Below are positions 1-11,862 of a stretch of 64,000 nt of DNA, one piece after another. A program made the translations under genes and the position numbers. This DNA comes from Dillenia suffruticosa (Eukaryota > Streptophyta > Magnoliopsida > Dilleniales > Dilleniaceae): contig JAVTVX010000019.1 in assembly GCA_033439265.1 (NCBI GenBank), forward strand, positions 15,960,039-16,024,038, read 5' to 3'. The notes beneath the pieces are model-generated. The model was not told where the DNA came from. It was given only the letters and a program-made list of their open reading frames with translations, and made no database searches. The first letter of the stretch is position 1, and every line of letters begins with the position of its first letter.

Positions 1-1260
1 TAACACCATTTCCAATCTATGCTGATCCTGGAAGAGTTTCTTATTATTAGTGTGGATATTCATGAATGCACGTCTAACATGTCTTAGGTGCATATGATTA
101 TAGGGTTTCCACCAACATTTTGTGGCTGATGTGTTTTCCATGCACTAATACTCCCCCCCCCCCAACAAAAAAAAAAGTTAATTTCACTTAACTCCTTTCA
201 TGATAATAATTTTACGACATGTTTCCATTGAATGGCTATTGAAGTTATTGTCAATATATTTTTAAGAAAATTCTTGAGGAAAGTGAAGAACAGACTGAAA
301 GCATCTAATAGGATATCAACATTATCTGACTTGGCACCTATATAGAGTTATGGCTATTATGCCTACAGAAGCTATTAAGGTGAAAGCACAACCCAGGACT
401 CCCAAGTTTCAGATATGCTTATAATGACTGGATCATGATGATGGCAGATTAGTCTTCCTTATGGAAGTAAATGATAACACTTTCTATAGGAAGTTATTAT
501 ATAATTTCTACCATCTCCTTCCACTTTGGGATTGGTTCTCTTGTAGGAAGCATAGCAATAAAGGAAAATAAAGCCTCTTGATTGTGAGGAATCACTCCAC
601 AAAATGCACAATCAATATGGGAAATGTCGTCTGGTTGTTTACTGAGCTCTTTCCCTTTGGTTGCAGAGAAATGCTGCATCAACATACAACATACTAAATG
701 AAGAAGGTAGAATTGTGGCGGCAGCACTTCTCCCATATGGAATCACTTCATAAATCCTAACAACATATATGAAACTCTTTCATGGTCGCGATCTCTCGAG
801 GCATGATGGTAATTATCTGACATGGTACCACCACTGCTTGATAATATGGCAGTGGCCCTATTGGGCAGCATGGAATTGAAGACTTCCCCTTTTGTTCAGT
901 TCTGTGTCCGATGATAATAAAGCATGTTAGTGCAGTTTTGACTGTTAAACAAGTTTACCCCTGCCCCTGAAGAACTGTCTTCTGTTACAGAATAGATAGC
1001 AAAGTGCAATGGAATAGAAATGTTTAGTCTGGTACATATTTCATGGCAGAACAAGTTCCATGGAGATAACCACAGGCATAATCACTTTATGTTAAAATCT
1101 CAGGGTGATAGTATTTAGCACTTTTAAAATGCTTGCACATTACTAAAATCTGGAGATTTTTGAAGCTGTAATGGTCGGATTGGGAATCTTGATTCGGCCT
1201 AAAAATTATTGCCCTGCCTTTGGATCCGTTTGATGAAGTTGATATCAGTTTCGGTTGGAC
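1..1260. other. Intergenic, no firm gene
   Basis: No recognisable gene. Mixed-composition DNA with a C run and an A run near 152-176. One minus-strand open stretch at 497-736 is listed separately as a doubtful exon. Confidence 0.5.
497..736 (-). CDS. Possible exon, unknown protein
   Basis: A 79-codon minus-strand reading frame whose composition is more protein-like than its surroundings, with a central Cys-Ala-Phe-Cys pair and a charged C-terminus. I do not recognise the protein. A TTGATGCAG triplet run inside the frame could be a splice acceptor, in which case only the part downstream of it would be exon. There is no supporting partner exon that I can identify nearby, and chance open frames of this size occur in such DNA, so this is recorded only as a candidate. 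Confidence 0.12.
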   Translation of the reverse strand: MGEVLPPQFYLLHLVCCMLMQHFSATKGKELSKQPDDISHIDCAFCGVIPHNQEALFSFIAMLPTREPIPKWKEMVEII

Positions 1261-1416
1261 TCGACTCAACATAAAATAAAATAAAATAAAGTCAGATTAA
1301 GGTGAGTTAGGTTTTCTAAACGGGTTCTTTATCCTCTCTCAAAATTGAAGCCATACTCGTCTAAAACAGTAGTTAGGAATTTTAACAAAATGGCTTCTCT
1401 CTTCCCCCCCACCCCT

Positions 1417-1435
1417 TCTCTCTCTCTCTCTCTCT
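1417..1435. repeat. (CT)n microsatellite
   Basis: Short CT run in the first A unit. Confidence 0.9.
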
Positions 1436-2003
1436 TATTTTTTTTAACTTCTATATTTTTATATTATTTTATTTGTAATATTTCTATAATTTTTCTCATA
1501 AAAATATAAACATTTTTTTTTTTAGAATTATAAATCTTTTACTTATCAAATGTAGAACAAGTCCCATAGAAATTATAGGCTATGTACCCGAGTTCCCCAC
1601 CCAAATGCCACCTTTTTTGGGGTGCCTGAAAAAAGTTATATATAATTATCTAAGAGGCTCCCCTTTTGTCCGGTGAAGATTTGTAATTATATTAAATGTA
1701 TTGCAGATTTAATAATAAAATATTAAATTTTTTGTATTAAAATTTTGAATTCGAGTTTTAAGAATAAAAAAATAAATATCAAAAGAGTCTGTATCTAAAC
1801 TAAGTCTCATAATATTTAAATTGAATTAATCAAGTAACTCAGATGTCAAATGGTTCCTCTTTTACTCTCGACTCAATATAAAATAAAATAAAATAGAGTG
1901 AGATAAAGGTGAGTTAAGTTTTCTAAACAGTTCTTTATCCTCTCTCAAAATTGAAGCTATCTAAAACAATAGTCGAAGGAATTTGAACAAATGGCTCCTC
2001 TTT

Positions 2004-2006
<3 letters not shown>

Positions 2007-2051
<45 letters not shown>
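2007..2051. repeat. (TC)n microsatellite
   Basis: TC run of about 22 repeats at the equivalent place in the second A unit. It is much longer than the run in the first copy, so it expanded after the duplication. Confidence 0.95.
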
Positions 2052-2057
<6 letters not shown>

Positions 2058-2784
2058 TTTTAACTTCTATATTTTTATATTATTTTATTTGTAATATTTC
2101 TATAATTTTTTTCATAAAAATATAAACTTTTTTTTTTAGAATTATAAATCTTTTACATATCAAATATAGAACAATTCCCATTGAAATTATGGGCTATGTA
2201 CCCGTGTTCCTCCACCCAAATGACGCCTTTTTTGGGGTGTCTAAAAAAATTATATATAATTATCTAAGAGACGGTCCGTTTGGTCGAGTGAATATTTATA
2301 ATTATATTTAATGTCTTATAAATTTAATAACAAAATATTATATTTTTTTAATTAAAATCTTAAATTTAAGTTTTAAAAATTAAAAAATAAATATTAAGAG
2401 AATTCGTATCTAAACTAATCCCCCATAATATATAAATTGAATTAATCAATTAACTCTGATATCAAATATAGAACAATTCCCATAAAAATTCCCATAAAAA
2501 TTATGGGCTATGTACAGAGTTCCTCACCTCAAATGCTGCCATTTTGGGGTGCCCGAAAAAATTATATATAATTATCCAAGAGGCCTCCCTTTGATTCTGT
2601 GAATATTTGTAATTATAGATAATGTTTCGTAGATTTAATTATAAAATATTAATTTTTTTAATTAAAATATCAAATTAAAATTTTGATAACAGAAAAATAA
2701 ATATCAAGAGAATTTATCTTTAAACTAAACCCCTATAACATTTGAATTGGATTAATCAAGTAATTCAGATATCAATGATCAACT

Positions 2785-2787
<3 letters not shown>

Positions 2788-2829
<42 letters not shown>
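2788..2829. repeat. (TA)n microsatellite
   Basis: Pure alternating AT run of about 21 dinucleotides just after the last B unit. Confidence 0.95.
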
Positions 2830-2833
<4 letters not shown>

Positions 2834-3303
2834 AATTACAATATGTCTAGGGCTTAACCATTCTAAGATTGGCTCAATTTTAATTTCAGATCCAAAATCT
2901 CATAAATATTCTTTTTTTGGTTTTCAATGGCCAGTATCCAAGTTGTGCGATTAATTCAATTCGAGTATTGTGGAGTTCGTCGTAAGGTTGATTTTCTCAA
3001 ATCTTTTTTCTTTATTTTCAGAATTGAAATCGAGATCTTTAATTAAAATGATAAATTATCTTATTATTTAATTTAAAAAAATTTAGTCAAAATCTCATAA
3101 ATACGCAAGTAAAGAGATGTTCTTTTCCTTTCTTTTTGGGATAATGCCGATAAGAAGATTCTGATTTTTATTTTCTTATATTCATTATTTCTGTATCTTA
3201 AGACAATGACAATGAACTACTAAGGAACAGTCTTTCTAATTTGTCGTTTTTCTCAATTGAGAAGATGCCAAGAAATGAGAATACCAAATTACTATTCATC
3301 TCC

Positions 3304-3405
3304 TTACGCCAAACATAATTTTTTTATCTTTTTCTTTTTCTTTTTCTTTTGCAAATTATCCCCCGTAGCCACAAAATGGAAGCAACGTCCACAAGTAGCA
3401 CACAA
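3304..3405 (+). repeat. Left arm of imperfect inverted repeat
   Basis: From TTACGCCAAACATAATT to GTAGCACACAA. Its reverse complement recurs at 11129-11212, on the other side of the Sirevirus insertion. The best part is about 60 bp spanning CCACAAAATGGA and CAACGTCCACAAGTAGCACAC, with few mismatches. The pair may be the terminal repeats of an old foldback or Mutator-like element; no target duplication was found outside the arms. Confidence 0.7.
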
Positions 3406-3477
3406 AAAGTATTATACTATTCTACCAAAGAAAGTTATTATACTACGTTTTGCAATAGTCTAATTAGGGGTGTTATG

Positions 3478-3835
3478 AAATTTGGATCGAGTTTGCGTAT
3501 TATAATACTTGAGTTTGGCTCGAGTATACTTTAGGTGAACTCGAACTCATATCGAAATGTTGTCGGATAGTATAGTTGAATAGTGTAGATAATATATTTA
3601 AAAAATACATCTAAAAATATAATTTTACAACTAAAATTTATTTTAAAAAATATAATTATATATAAAAATTATTTTAAAAAAAATATTAATATCTCTCGAG
3701 TAGCTCCTTGAGCTTACGAGCTCAACACAGTTAGACTCGAGTTCGAGCTCGAGCTCGATACCAAGCTACCAGACCCCAAGCTCGGGCTTGAGATCGGTCA
3801 ATCGAACTCTGGCTTGAGTTTTGACCGAGTAGTGT
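3478..3835. repeat. CTCGAG/GAGCTC-rich low-complexity stretch
   Basis: Repeated CGAG, CTCGAG, GAGCTCGAGCTCG and GCTTGAG words separated by AT-rich filler. It lies inside the inverted repeat and directly left of the Sirevirus. No protein was recognised in any frame. Confidence 0.5.
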
Positions 3836-3841
3836 CATGGG

Positions 3842-5091
3842 TGTTAAAAAAATTATTGTCAAACCCTAATATATTTTGATGATAACAAAACTTTATATGT
3901 GTTTTTAACAATTTATTAAGTGTACAGAAATTTAAAATATGTAATGCAAGGTTATATAAATAAATCTGTACAATTGGTTAGAGAATACCATCACAGAAGT
4001 ATAGTGGAAGCAAATCTGGGTAGAAGTAGTATGTTTGGGAAGAAATAGTAGAGCTTCAAACAAATTTTGAACTGTTGCGATTTCTATTGTATTTTTGTTA
4101 TGCTTTCAAGTCCTAACTCAGCATATTAAGTATAGATTGAGAGCTTAACCATGAAGTTTATTTTAATGGGTGATTCAAATTCAAACTCAGATCAGACTTT
4201 TACTAGAGGTAAAATCAAATTCAGAATTTGAATTTAAGTAATCTCTGAAGTTCTGGCAGGTTTTCAGGAACTTTATAATCTTATATATCTTCTCTAATTT
4301 TCAAAATTTTTTAGATTTGATTTCTCCTTACTACAAAAGTATTGTTAGATTTGAAATTCTGAAAGTTACTGCAGTAAAAGGAGACTTTGAAATTTGAATA
4401 GAAGGCTGATTTTTAAGATCTGGAAAAATCTGTCAAGTGCTAGTTCTAAAGGCATTTTGTAAGGGTTATATTATTTTGAAACAGGCATAATTTTGACAAA
4501 ACTCGAATTGAACCTTGAAGAGCAATATTCAAATTTTATTGAGGGACTTTTAGAGACTTCATTCAAAACTTGACCTGAAAGAAATCAGAATCTAAATACA
4601 GCTACTCGATCATATATGCTGTTGCATTTTTTTGCTGTCGACTGAATTTATACATTTCTATATTATTCTGAATTGTTATTTGTATAGTTTCACAAGTTTA
4701 AAGAGAGTGTGAGGAATATTCTCAAGAGTTGATAGGTTAGGTATAAGAGAGTTAAATTTTGGTGAGTGTTTGACTAAGACATCTTCAAAATAGAAGGTAT
4801 AGATTGTCAATATTGAAATTATGTACATGTGGTTATAACTCTCTTTGTGCATAGTGAAAACTAGCTATCACTGGATCCTAGTTTGCTGAGCCGGAAGAGT
4901 GGACGTAAGCACAAAGTCGAACTACTATAAATTGGGTTTGATCTCTCTATCCCTTCTTTTTATTTGTGTATTCAAATTAGCATTTTGTATATTATTTGGT
5001 CATATGTTTTAGAATTGATTTTAGTAGAATAAAATTTTAATTGAAGTCAAACCAATTCAAACCCCCCTTTTTGGTTTCATTGGGACCAACA
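3842..5091 (+). repeat. 5' LTR of the Sirevirus
   Basis: Starts TGTTAAAAAAATTATTGTC and ends GGGACCAACA. It aligns end to end with 9717-10964. Confidence 0.88.
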
Positions 5092-5092
5092 A

Positions 5093-5106
5093 GTAGTATT
5101 AGAACT
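5093..5106 (+). promoter_or_regulatory. Primer binding site (tRNA-Met type, decayed)
   Basis: TAGTATTAGAACTT directly after the 5' LTR resembles the TGGTATCAGAGC site complementary to the 3' end of initiator tRNA-Met used by most plant copia elements, with a few substitutions. Confidence 0.65.
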
Positions 5107-5151
5107 TGTACTCGACTCCATAAAAGAGTTGTCTTTTGAGCAAAAAATCCA

Positions 5152-6960
5152 ATGGCTTTACAGTACACCTTTGGCCAATACACAAATAACGCTCCTTACT
5201 TTAATGGAGTTAATTTCTCTCATTAGAAATGTATAATAGAAACATTTATTCAAGTTACAGATTATAAAGATTGGGAAGTAATTTTTCAAGAAAATTTAGA
5301 CCCCTATAGTGATTGGGGAAGACAAAAAGAAAATGTCTATAAACTCTAGAGTAAAACATATGCTGCTACGTGCAATTTATCCGATAGAATTTAACTTAGT
5401 TTCTTTTTGTTCCACAGCTAAAGAGATATGAGACAAACTTTGTGTCACTCACGAAGATACTAGAACTATTAAAGACACCAGAATCAATCTTGTTATGCAG
5501 GAATATAAGTTGTTTAAGTTTTAGCCAGGAGAACAAGTGAATGATATGTTTAACAGATTCACATCCATCACAAATGAACCGGAGTCTCTTGGAAAATCCT
5601 TTTCAGACATTGATTTTGTCAGAAAAATCTTGAGAATTCTACACAGAGTTTGGGATGCTAAAAAGACTGCCATAAAGGAGGCTCAAAATCTCTCGAAACT
5701 ATCTTTGAATGAGTTAAGAGGAAAGCTGATGGCATATGAAATTAAGGTACATTATTCTGCTGAATTTAAAGGAAAGAAAAAATCTATTGCATTTACTGTA
5801 GAGGAAGAATCTTCAGAGAATGAAAGCAGTGATAATGAAATCAATCTTCTAGTTAAGAAACTATCTAGAATTTTTAGAAGAAAATGTAAAAATTTTCAGA
5901 AATTTTTAAAAACTAATGTAACTCCAAAGTCTAAGTTCTATGCAGGAAAATTCAACAAAAACAAGGATAAAAAGAACGATAGTGAAGAATTTGTATGCTA
6001 TGAGTATAAAAAATTAGGACACATCAAATATGAGTGTCCAATTCTCTTGAAGAAAATCCAGAAATTTCAGAAAAATGGAAAATGCTTGATAACTATCTGG
6101 AGTGATTTGGAAGATTCAAACTCAAATTCAGACTTAAAAAATTCAAAAAATTCTGATAAAGCAAACATCTGTCTGATGGCTGATTCACGTGTGAAATATA
6201 ATTCTGAAAATACTGAAAATGTTATTTCTGATGAAAGTGATAAACTAAAATTGATTTCAGAGTTTAAATGCAGATTACTAGATTTAAGAACATGAAAAAG
6301 ACATTCTGAAACAGACTAACATGTTACTGAATTCTGAAAATGATATTGTTAAATCTAAAAATCATGTTCTAAAATTTGAACCGGGAGTTTTAAAGACTGA
6401 AAATGATATTCTGAAATCCATAAACACTGCTATAAACATTGAATTATCAGATTTAAAATCTGAAAATGAAGTAATAAAATTAGAAAATTCTGCAATAAAT
6501 AATGAAATATATTTACTGAAAAGTCAAATAGAGGAGCTGTCTATATCCATTAAAAAAACATTTCAAAAGTTCAATGAAAGTGACAAAAAACTAACTAGAT
6601 TTCTTGCAATTCAAAGACACGACTCTTCAAAGAATGGTTTAGGCTACACACTAAAAATGCATCTCAATCACAAGTCAATAGAACTGTATTTGTTAGTGCA
6701 GTAAAAAATATAGAAAATAGAAAATTTCAGACTGCAGAAACTAGAAGTATAAGTAGTGGCTACAGAAGTACAACATACAGGGATAGAAGAAGTTATTCTG
6801 TCACTTTTAACAGAAATTTCAGAAACACAAAAGGAAATAAAAAATCTGATTTTTCACAAATTAAATATAAATATTTGGATAACTTTCAGAGAAAGAATAA
6901 TAGTTACACTTGCTATTATTGTCATAAAATAGGGCATATTACTAAATTTTATTTCTTAAA
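5152..6960 (+). pseudogene. gag of the Sirevirus, disrupted
   Basis: Reading starts at ATG 5152 (MALQYTFGQYTNN) but soon meets stops. Longer open blocks are 5537-6295 and 6321-6704. The first ends in a CCHC knuckle, CYEYKKLGHIKYEC, in which the second cysteine is replaced by tyrosine. The second block repeats a Lys-Ser/Thr-Glu-Asn-Asp-Ile pattern and is almost certainly a coiled coil. A further knuckle-like run, CYYCHKIGHITK, lies near 6913 and has lost its last cysteine. In an active element Gag would form the cytoplasmic virus-like particle; this copy cannot make a full protein. Confidence 0.8.
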
Positions 6961-7077
6961 CAAACTTAGTTATACTTAGAAAAATTTACTTCTAGTACAA
7001 ACTTGTTATATACAGGATCCAAACTAGTTTGGGTCCCTAAAAACAAATGATCCACTTGTTTAACCTGTGCAGGAACA

Positions 7078-7270
7078 TGAGATTAAAGTAAAAGGAAAAT
7101 GGTATGTCGATAGTGGTTGTTCAAGACATATGACGGGCGATGTCTCATTGTTCAAGGAATTAGAAAAGATTGAGTAAGGAATGGTGACTTTTGGAGACAA
7201 TAAAAAAGGGAAAATCATTGGTAAATGTACTATCGGTATTAACTCTATTTCCATAAAAAAATGTTTTATT
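7078..7270 (+). pseudogene. Sirevirus aspartic protease remnant
   Basis: The frame around 7098-7142 reads KWYVDSGCSRHMTGD. This is the copia protease active-site block, with the catalytic Asp-Ser-Gly preserved. The frame is interrupted shortly after. Confidence 0.8.
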
Positions 7271-7559
7271 TGTTGATAGATTAATACATAATCTATTGAG
7301 TGTGAATCAATTATATGATCTGGGATATAATATCATTTTTAAGAAAAGTAAATACATAGTTTTTGATTGCATAACTCAATAAAAAATATTTGAAGGAATT
7401 AGATATGGGAATATTTATATAGTAAACTTAAAAATTTTAGATAATTTAAAAGAAAATTGTTTAATATCCATAGAAAATAATATTTATGAATGGTATAAAA
7501 AATTATATAATGTGAATTTTAAACAATTAAAAACGTTGACTAACAAAAATTTAATTAGA

Positions 7560-8260
7560 GATTACCAAGAATAAATTTAAACGATCATATATATTGTAAT
7601 GCATACTCACTAAATAAACAAAGAAAATCATCATTTAAAAATAAAGATTATATTTCAACATATAAGATTTTAGAAATTTTGCATATGGATTTATTTGAAA
7701 CTATTAGAACTCAAAATTTAGGTGGAAACAAATATGGTCTTGTTATTGTGGATAATTTTTCTAGATTTATATGGATTTTATTTTTAACTAATAAAAATAG
7801 TGCATTTGAATCTTTCATAATTTTTGTTAAGAAAATTCAAAATGAAAAAGATCTAAAAATTATTGGATTAAGAACGAACAATGATAGAGAATTTGATAAC
7901 ATAGAATTTCTAGAATATTGTAATAAGAAATGAATAAATCAAAATTTTTCTACACCCTATATATCTTAACAAAATAGAGTAGTTAAAAGAAAAAATAGAA
8001 CAATTTAAGCAATGACTAAGACAATATTAAATGAGAGTAGTATAGGAAAATATTTTTGGGTCGAGACCGCTTTTACGACTTGTTGTATAATAAATAGAGT
8101 ATATTTTAGACCTATGACTAAGAAAACTCCTTTTAAATTGTTTAAAGGAAGAAAATCTAATATATCTTAGTTTCATACTTTTAGATATTTATATTATATT
8201 TTGAAAAATAATTTGAACACTATTAATAAATTTGATGAAAAAACAATAGAATAAATCTTT
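7560..8260 (+). pseudogene. Sirevirus integrase remnant
   Basis: The open block 7679-7933 reads HMDLFETIRT..YGLVIVDNFSRFIWILFL. This matches the first catalytic-Asp strand of a copia integrase core (usually xxDxxG..D.FSRx.W). The expected second Asp region follows as RTNNDREFDN, in which the usual DxGxEF is altered. Numerous stops follow. Confidence 0.8.
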
Positions 8261-8589
8261 ATAGATTACTCATTGAATAGTAAAGTATATAGAGTTTTCA
8301 ATTTATAATATAAAATTGTTGAAAAAACTATTAATGTAAGATTTTATAAAAATGATTTTCAAAATCTAGAAGATGAGAACAATGGTACGACTATTAAATT
8401 AAATGAATTCTTTCATGAAAATAATAACAATAATAAATCTCAAATTGAAAAATGATATAAAGATGAATTCATAAAAAATTGAAAATTTCTATCTAGTTAT
8501 TCACAAAAATATGTTATTGGTGAAATTGATAAAAGTATAAGAACAAAATCAAGTTATAGAAATATAGAAAATTAATTTATATTTTTATC

Positions 8590-9425
8590 TCATATAGAAC
8601 CAAAAAGTATAGAAGAAACTCTTAAAGATGAAAGTTGGATAGAAATAATGTAAGATAAATTAAATTAATTTAGAAAAAATAATGTGTGGTCATTAGTTTT
8701 TAAACCAAATAATAAGACAATAATATGAATAAAATGAGTTTTTAGAAACAAAATGAATGAAAATGGAAATATCATAAGAAATAAAACTAGATTGGTAGAA
8801 AAAAAAAATATTCACAAGAAAAATGAATTGACTATGATGAAACATTTGTACCGGTAGTTAGGTTAGGAACAATTAGATTACTTTTAACCTATACATACTT
8901 CAAAAATTTTAAGTTATTTTAAATGGATGTAAAAAGCACATTCTTGAATAGTTATATAAAAGAAGAAATTTATATTGGTCAACCCCCGGATTTGAAGAAT
9001 CTAATAAAGAAGATCATACTTATATATTACAAAAGGTATTGTGTGGTTTAAAACAAACACTTAAAGTATAATATGAAACATTAAGTGATTTTCTTATGAA
9101 AAATAATTTTAAGAAAGAAAATATTGACACTATCTTATTTATAAAATATGTTAATGATGATATTTTGATTATTCAAATTTATGTTGATAATATTATTTTT
9201 TGTGCTACAAATGAATGGTTATGTGATAATTTTAGTAATATGATGAAAAATGAATTTGAAATATCTATGATGAGTGAATTGAATTTTTTTTTAGGTTTAC
9301 AAATAAAACAAATATCTGAAAGAATTTTCATAAATCAAGAAAAATATGCAAAAGAGTTAATAAAAAAATTTGGAATGGAAAACTCAAAAATATCTTATTT
9401 CGTTAATATTATTATTTGTTTTTAA
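8590..9425 (+). pseudogene. Sirevirus reverse transcriptase remnant
   Basis: Recognisable pieces include the copia N-terminal motif near 8770-8800 (RNKTRLV) and the block before the active site near 8920 (MDVKSTFLNSYIKEEIYI). The catalytic motif reads IYVDNIIFCATN near 9178, so the second Asp of YVDD is Asn. The last open block is 9096-9425. The RNase H domain is missing or too decayed to recognise: only about 290 bp lie between this block and the 3' LTR. Confidence 0.8.
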
Positions 9426-9482
9426 TGAAACAAAAATGTGGAGATATATAAAATGTAAAAATGTGCAAATATTGTGCAAGTA

Positions 9483-9562
9483 TTAAGGGGGAGATCACTG
9501 CTAAATCATGACGGATTTTATATTTTGTTTATGTTCATATATTCATGAATTAAGGGGGAGAT
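9483..9562 (+). promoter_or_regulatory. Two polypurine tracts
   Basis: TAAGGGGGAGATCA near 9485 and TAAGGGGGAGATAGGGAGA near 9549 are two copies of the Sirevirus-style polypurine tract, some 155-230 bp upstream of the 3' LTR. Confidence 0.65.
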
Positions 9563-9716
9563 AGGGAGAATGTAATATAATATGATAGCAAATCATATTG
9601 TACTGAATGTAATGATCACATACTCTGCTATTATGTACATCATTGTTTGGGTACGTTGAGTATATTTTTTTTTTGTATTTTATTGAAGATTTTGTTGTCA
9701 TAAAAAATGAGGTGAT

Positions 9717-10964
9717 TATTACGGAAATTGTTATCCAACTCTAATATATTTTGATGATAACAAAACTTTATATGTGTTTCTGACAATTTATTAAGTATAT
9801 AGACATTTAGAATATGTAATATAAGGTTATATAAATAAATCTGTACAATTATTTAGAGAACACTATCACAGAAGCAGAGTAGAAGCAAATCTGGGTAGAA
9901 GCAGTATGTTTGGGTAGAAGCAGTAGAGTTTCAGACAAATTTTGAACTGTTGCGATTTTTGCTGTATTTTTGTTCTACTTTCAAGTCTTAACTCAGCATG
10001 TTAAGTATAGATTGGAAGTTGTATTTAACCATGAAATCTATTTTAATGGGTGATTCAAATTCAAACTCAGATCAGACTTTTATTAGAGTTAAAATCAAAT
10101 TAAGAATTTGAATTTAAGCAATCTCTGAAATTCTGCAAGTTTTCAGAAACTTTCTAATTGTATATACTTCTCTAACTTTCAAGATTTTTTATGTTTGATT
10201 TCTCCTTACTACAAGAATATTGTTGGATTCAAAACTCTGAAAGTTATTATAGTAAAATGAGACTTTGAAATTTGAATAAAAGGCTGATTTTTAGAATCTG
10301 GAAAAATCTGTCAACTGCTGGTTCTTAAGACATTTTGTAAGGGCCATATCATTTCGAAACATGCTTAATTTTAATAGAACTTGAATTGAATCTTGAAGAG
10401 CCATATTCAGACTTTATTGAGAGAATTTTACATTCTTCATTTAAAACTTGATCTGAGAGAAATTAAAACTCAAAAACAGCTACTTTATCATATCTATTGC
10501 TATATTTTTTTGCCGTCAACTAAATTTATATATTCATGTATTATTCTGAATTCTTATTTGTATAGTCTCACAAGTTTAAGGAAAGTGTGAGGAACATTCT
10601 CAAGAGTTGATAGGCTAGGTGTGAGAGAGTTAGAATTTGTGAGTGTTGGACTAAGATATCTTCAAAATGGAAGGTGTAGATTGTCAACATTGAAACTATG
10701 TACATGTGGTTGTAACTCTCTTTGTGTATAGTGAAAACTAACTATCGCTGGACCTTGACTTGTTGAGCTAGAAGAATGGACTAGGCACAAGACCGAATCA
10801 CTATAAATTGGGTTTGATCTCTCTATCTCTTCTTTTTATTTGTGTATTTATATTAACATTTTGCATGTTATTTTGTCATATGTTTTAAGATTGATTTTAG
10901 TGGAGTAAAATTTTAAATGAAACCAAATCAATTTAAGCCCTTCTTGGTTTCATTAGGACCAACC
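9717..10964 (+). repeat. 3' LTR of the Sirevirus
   Basis: Aligns along its full length with 3842-5091 with frequent substitutions and small indels, so the insertion is old. Confidence 0.88.
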
Positions 10965-11128
10965 ATGGGTACCGTGAAACTATCCGGGCGTCGTAATAGC
11001 TTTAGTCTCTCTGATCTCGTTATCCAATATTTAAATTTCGTGTGTTAAAAAAAAAAAAGGTATTATACAATACATGAAAAGACCATTAGGTTAACCAGGT
11101 GCCAAAGCTAAAACGGAGTTGAGGCCTG

Positions 11129-11212
11129 TTGTGTGCTACTTGTGGACGTTGCCTCCATTTTGTGGCCATGAGGGATAATTTCCAAAAGAAAAAAAGAATT
11201 ATGTTTGGGTAA
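11129..11212 (-). repeat. Right arm of imperfect inverted repeat
   Basis: Reverse complement of 3304-3405, including the GTGTGCTACTTGTGGACGTT and CCATTTTGTGGCC words and ending ATTATGTTTGGGTAA. Confidence 0.7.
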
Positions 11213-11579
11213 TTTTCTATTATTTATAAAATTTATAAATAAATTCATTACAATATGTTTTTTATAATTAAATATAATTAGTGAGATGTTTAAATTTTAA
11301 TAAAATTTTACGTGTGGAACGAACTAAGAATAGGAATGAAAAGGAAATCCATTCGTGATTTCTCCATAAGAATTACCGTTAAAAATTTTATATATTTATA
11401 TAAATATTTTATTTTATTTAAAAATATTATACATAAAATAAAAAATAAATTGTGTAAATTGAAATAGATGAATTAAAAAAAATAGAATTGAAATTTTTTC
11501 GTCTTTTATTACTTATAATAGAGTGAGAAATTCAAAAAAAAAATCTTTTGAAACGAAGAGAACGTTCGTTGAAAAAGGT
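11213..11579. other. AT-rich intergenic stretch
   Basis: Very AT-rich, with many TTTATAAATA and ATTTTATTT words. No gene or known repeat was recognised. Confidence 0.5.
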
Positions 11580-11629
11580 GACGGTGGGGCCCAGGCGTTT
11601 GCCATTAGCGCAGGCACCAGAAGAGACTG

Positions 11630-11710
11630 TTGACGTGGCAAGATAGGGTCCACCGGATAAACGAGAAATAAGCCACGTGGCATGAATTACGGCGAAAATA
11701 CTTTTTTCCG
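11630..11710 (+). promoter_or_regulatory. Putative promoter with two ACGT elements
   Basis: TGACGTGGCA at 11631-11640 and CCACGTGGCA at 11673-11682 are spaced bZIP/bHLH-type sites; the second contains a perfect G-box at 11674-11679. They lie just upstream of a GC-richer, pyrimidine-rich leader ending in a good splice donor. This fits the promoter of the hAT-derived gene downstream. No strong TATA box is seen. Confidence 0.4.
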
Positions 11711-11862
11711 TTGCTGTTTGCTCTGCTGCACTGTTCTGTCAGTGTCATGTCAAGTGTAACTTATATCACTCGGGTCTGTCAACAACACCCCTCTCCCCCT
11801 CCTACATGCCAATCATCAAACCCAAGAAGACCCCTCACCATTTTCAACGTCTTCTTCCTCAG
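11710..11862 (+). other. Probable non-coding 5' UTR exon of the hAT-derived gene
   Basis: CT-rich leader (TCTTCTTCCTCAG) ending in AG/GTATGTAT, a near-consensus splice donor at 11863. The transcription start is a guess. The leader has no long reading frame of its own. Confidence 0.4.

Larger units (their letters stand above)
1261..2777. repeat. Tandem repeat block A-B-A-B-B
   Basis: Two ~600-bp units start with the same word TCGACTCAA at 1261 and 1868 (offset 607). Each has an A part (~290 bp, containing a CT microsatellite) and a B part (~305 bp, starting near ATCAAATRTAGAACAA at about 1547 and 2159). A third B part alone runs 2461-2777. The B parts share GGGCTATGTACC, TTGGGGTGYC and ATTATATATAATTATC words. 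The copies differ by many substitutions and small indels, so the amplification is old. No coding potential was seen. Confidence 0.85.
3842..10964 (+). mobile_element. Degraded Sirevirus-type Ty1/copia element
   Basis: A complete but dead LTR retrotransposon of 7.1 kb. Five-base duplications ATGGG at 3837-3841 and 10965-10969 flank LTRs of about 1.25 kb. The 5' LTR is followed by a primer-site-like TAGTATTAGAAC (initiator tRNA-Met type, cf. TGGTATCAGAGC). Domain order is gag, protease, integrase, reverse transcriptase, as in copia elements. The Sirevirus assignment rests on a long Lys/Glu/Ser/Asn-rich gag with a coiled-coil tail and on two AAGGGGGAGAT purine tracts (near 9485 and 9549) well upstream of the 3' LTR; multiplied purine tracts are known from that genus. 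Many stops and frameshifts are present. Confidence 0.9.
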
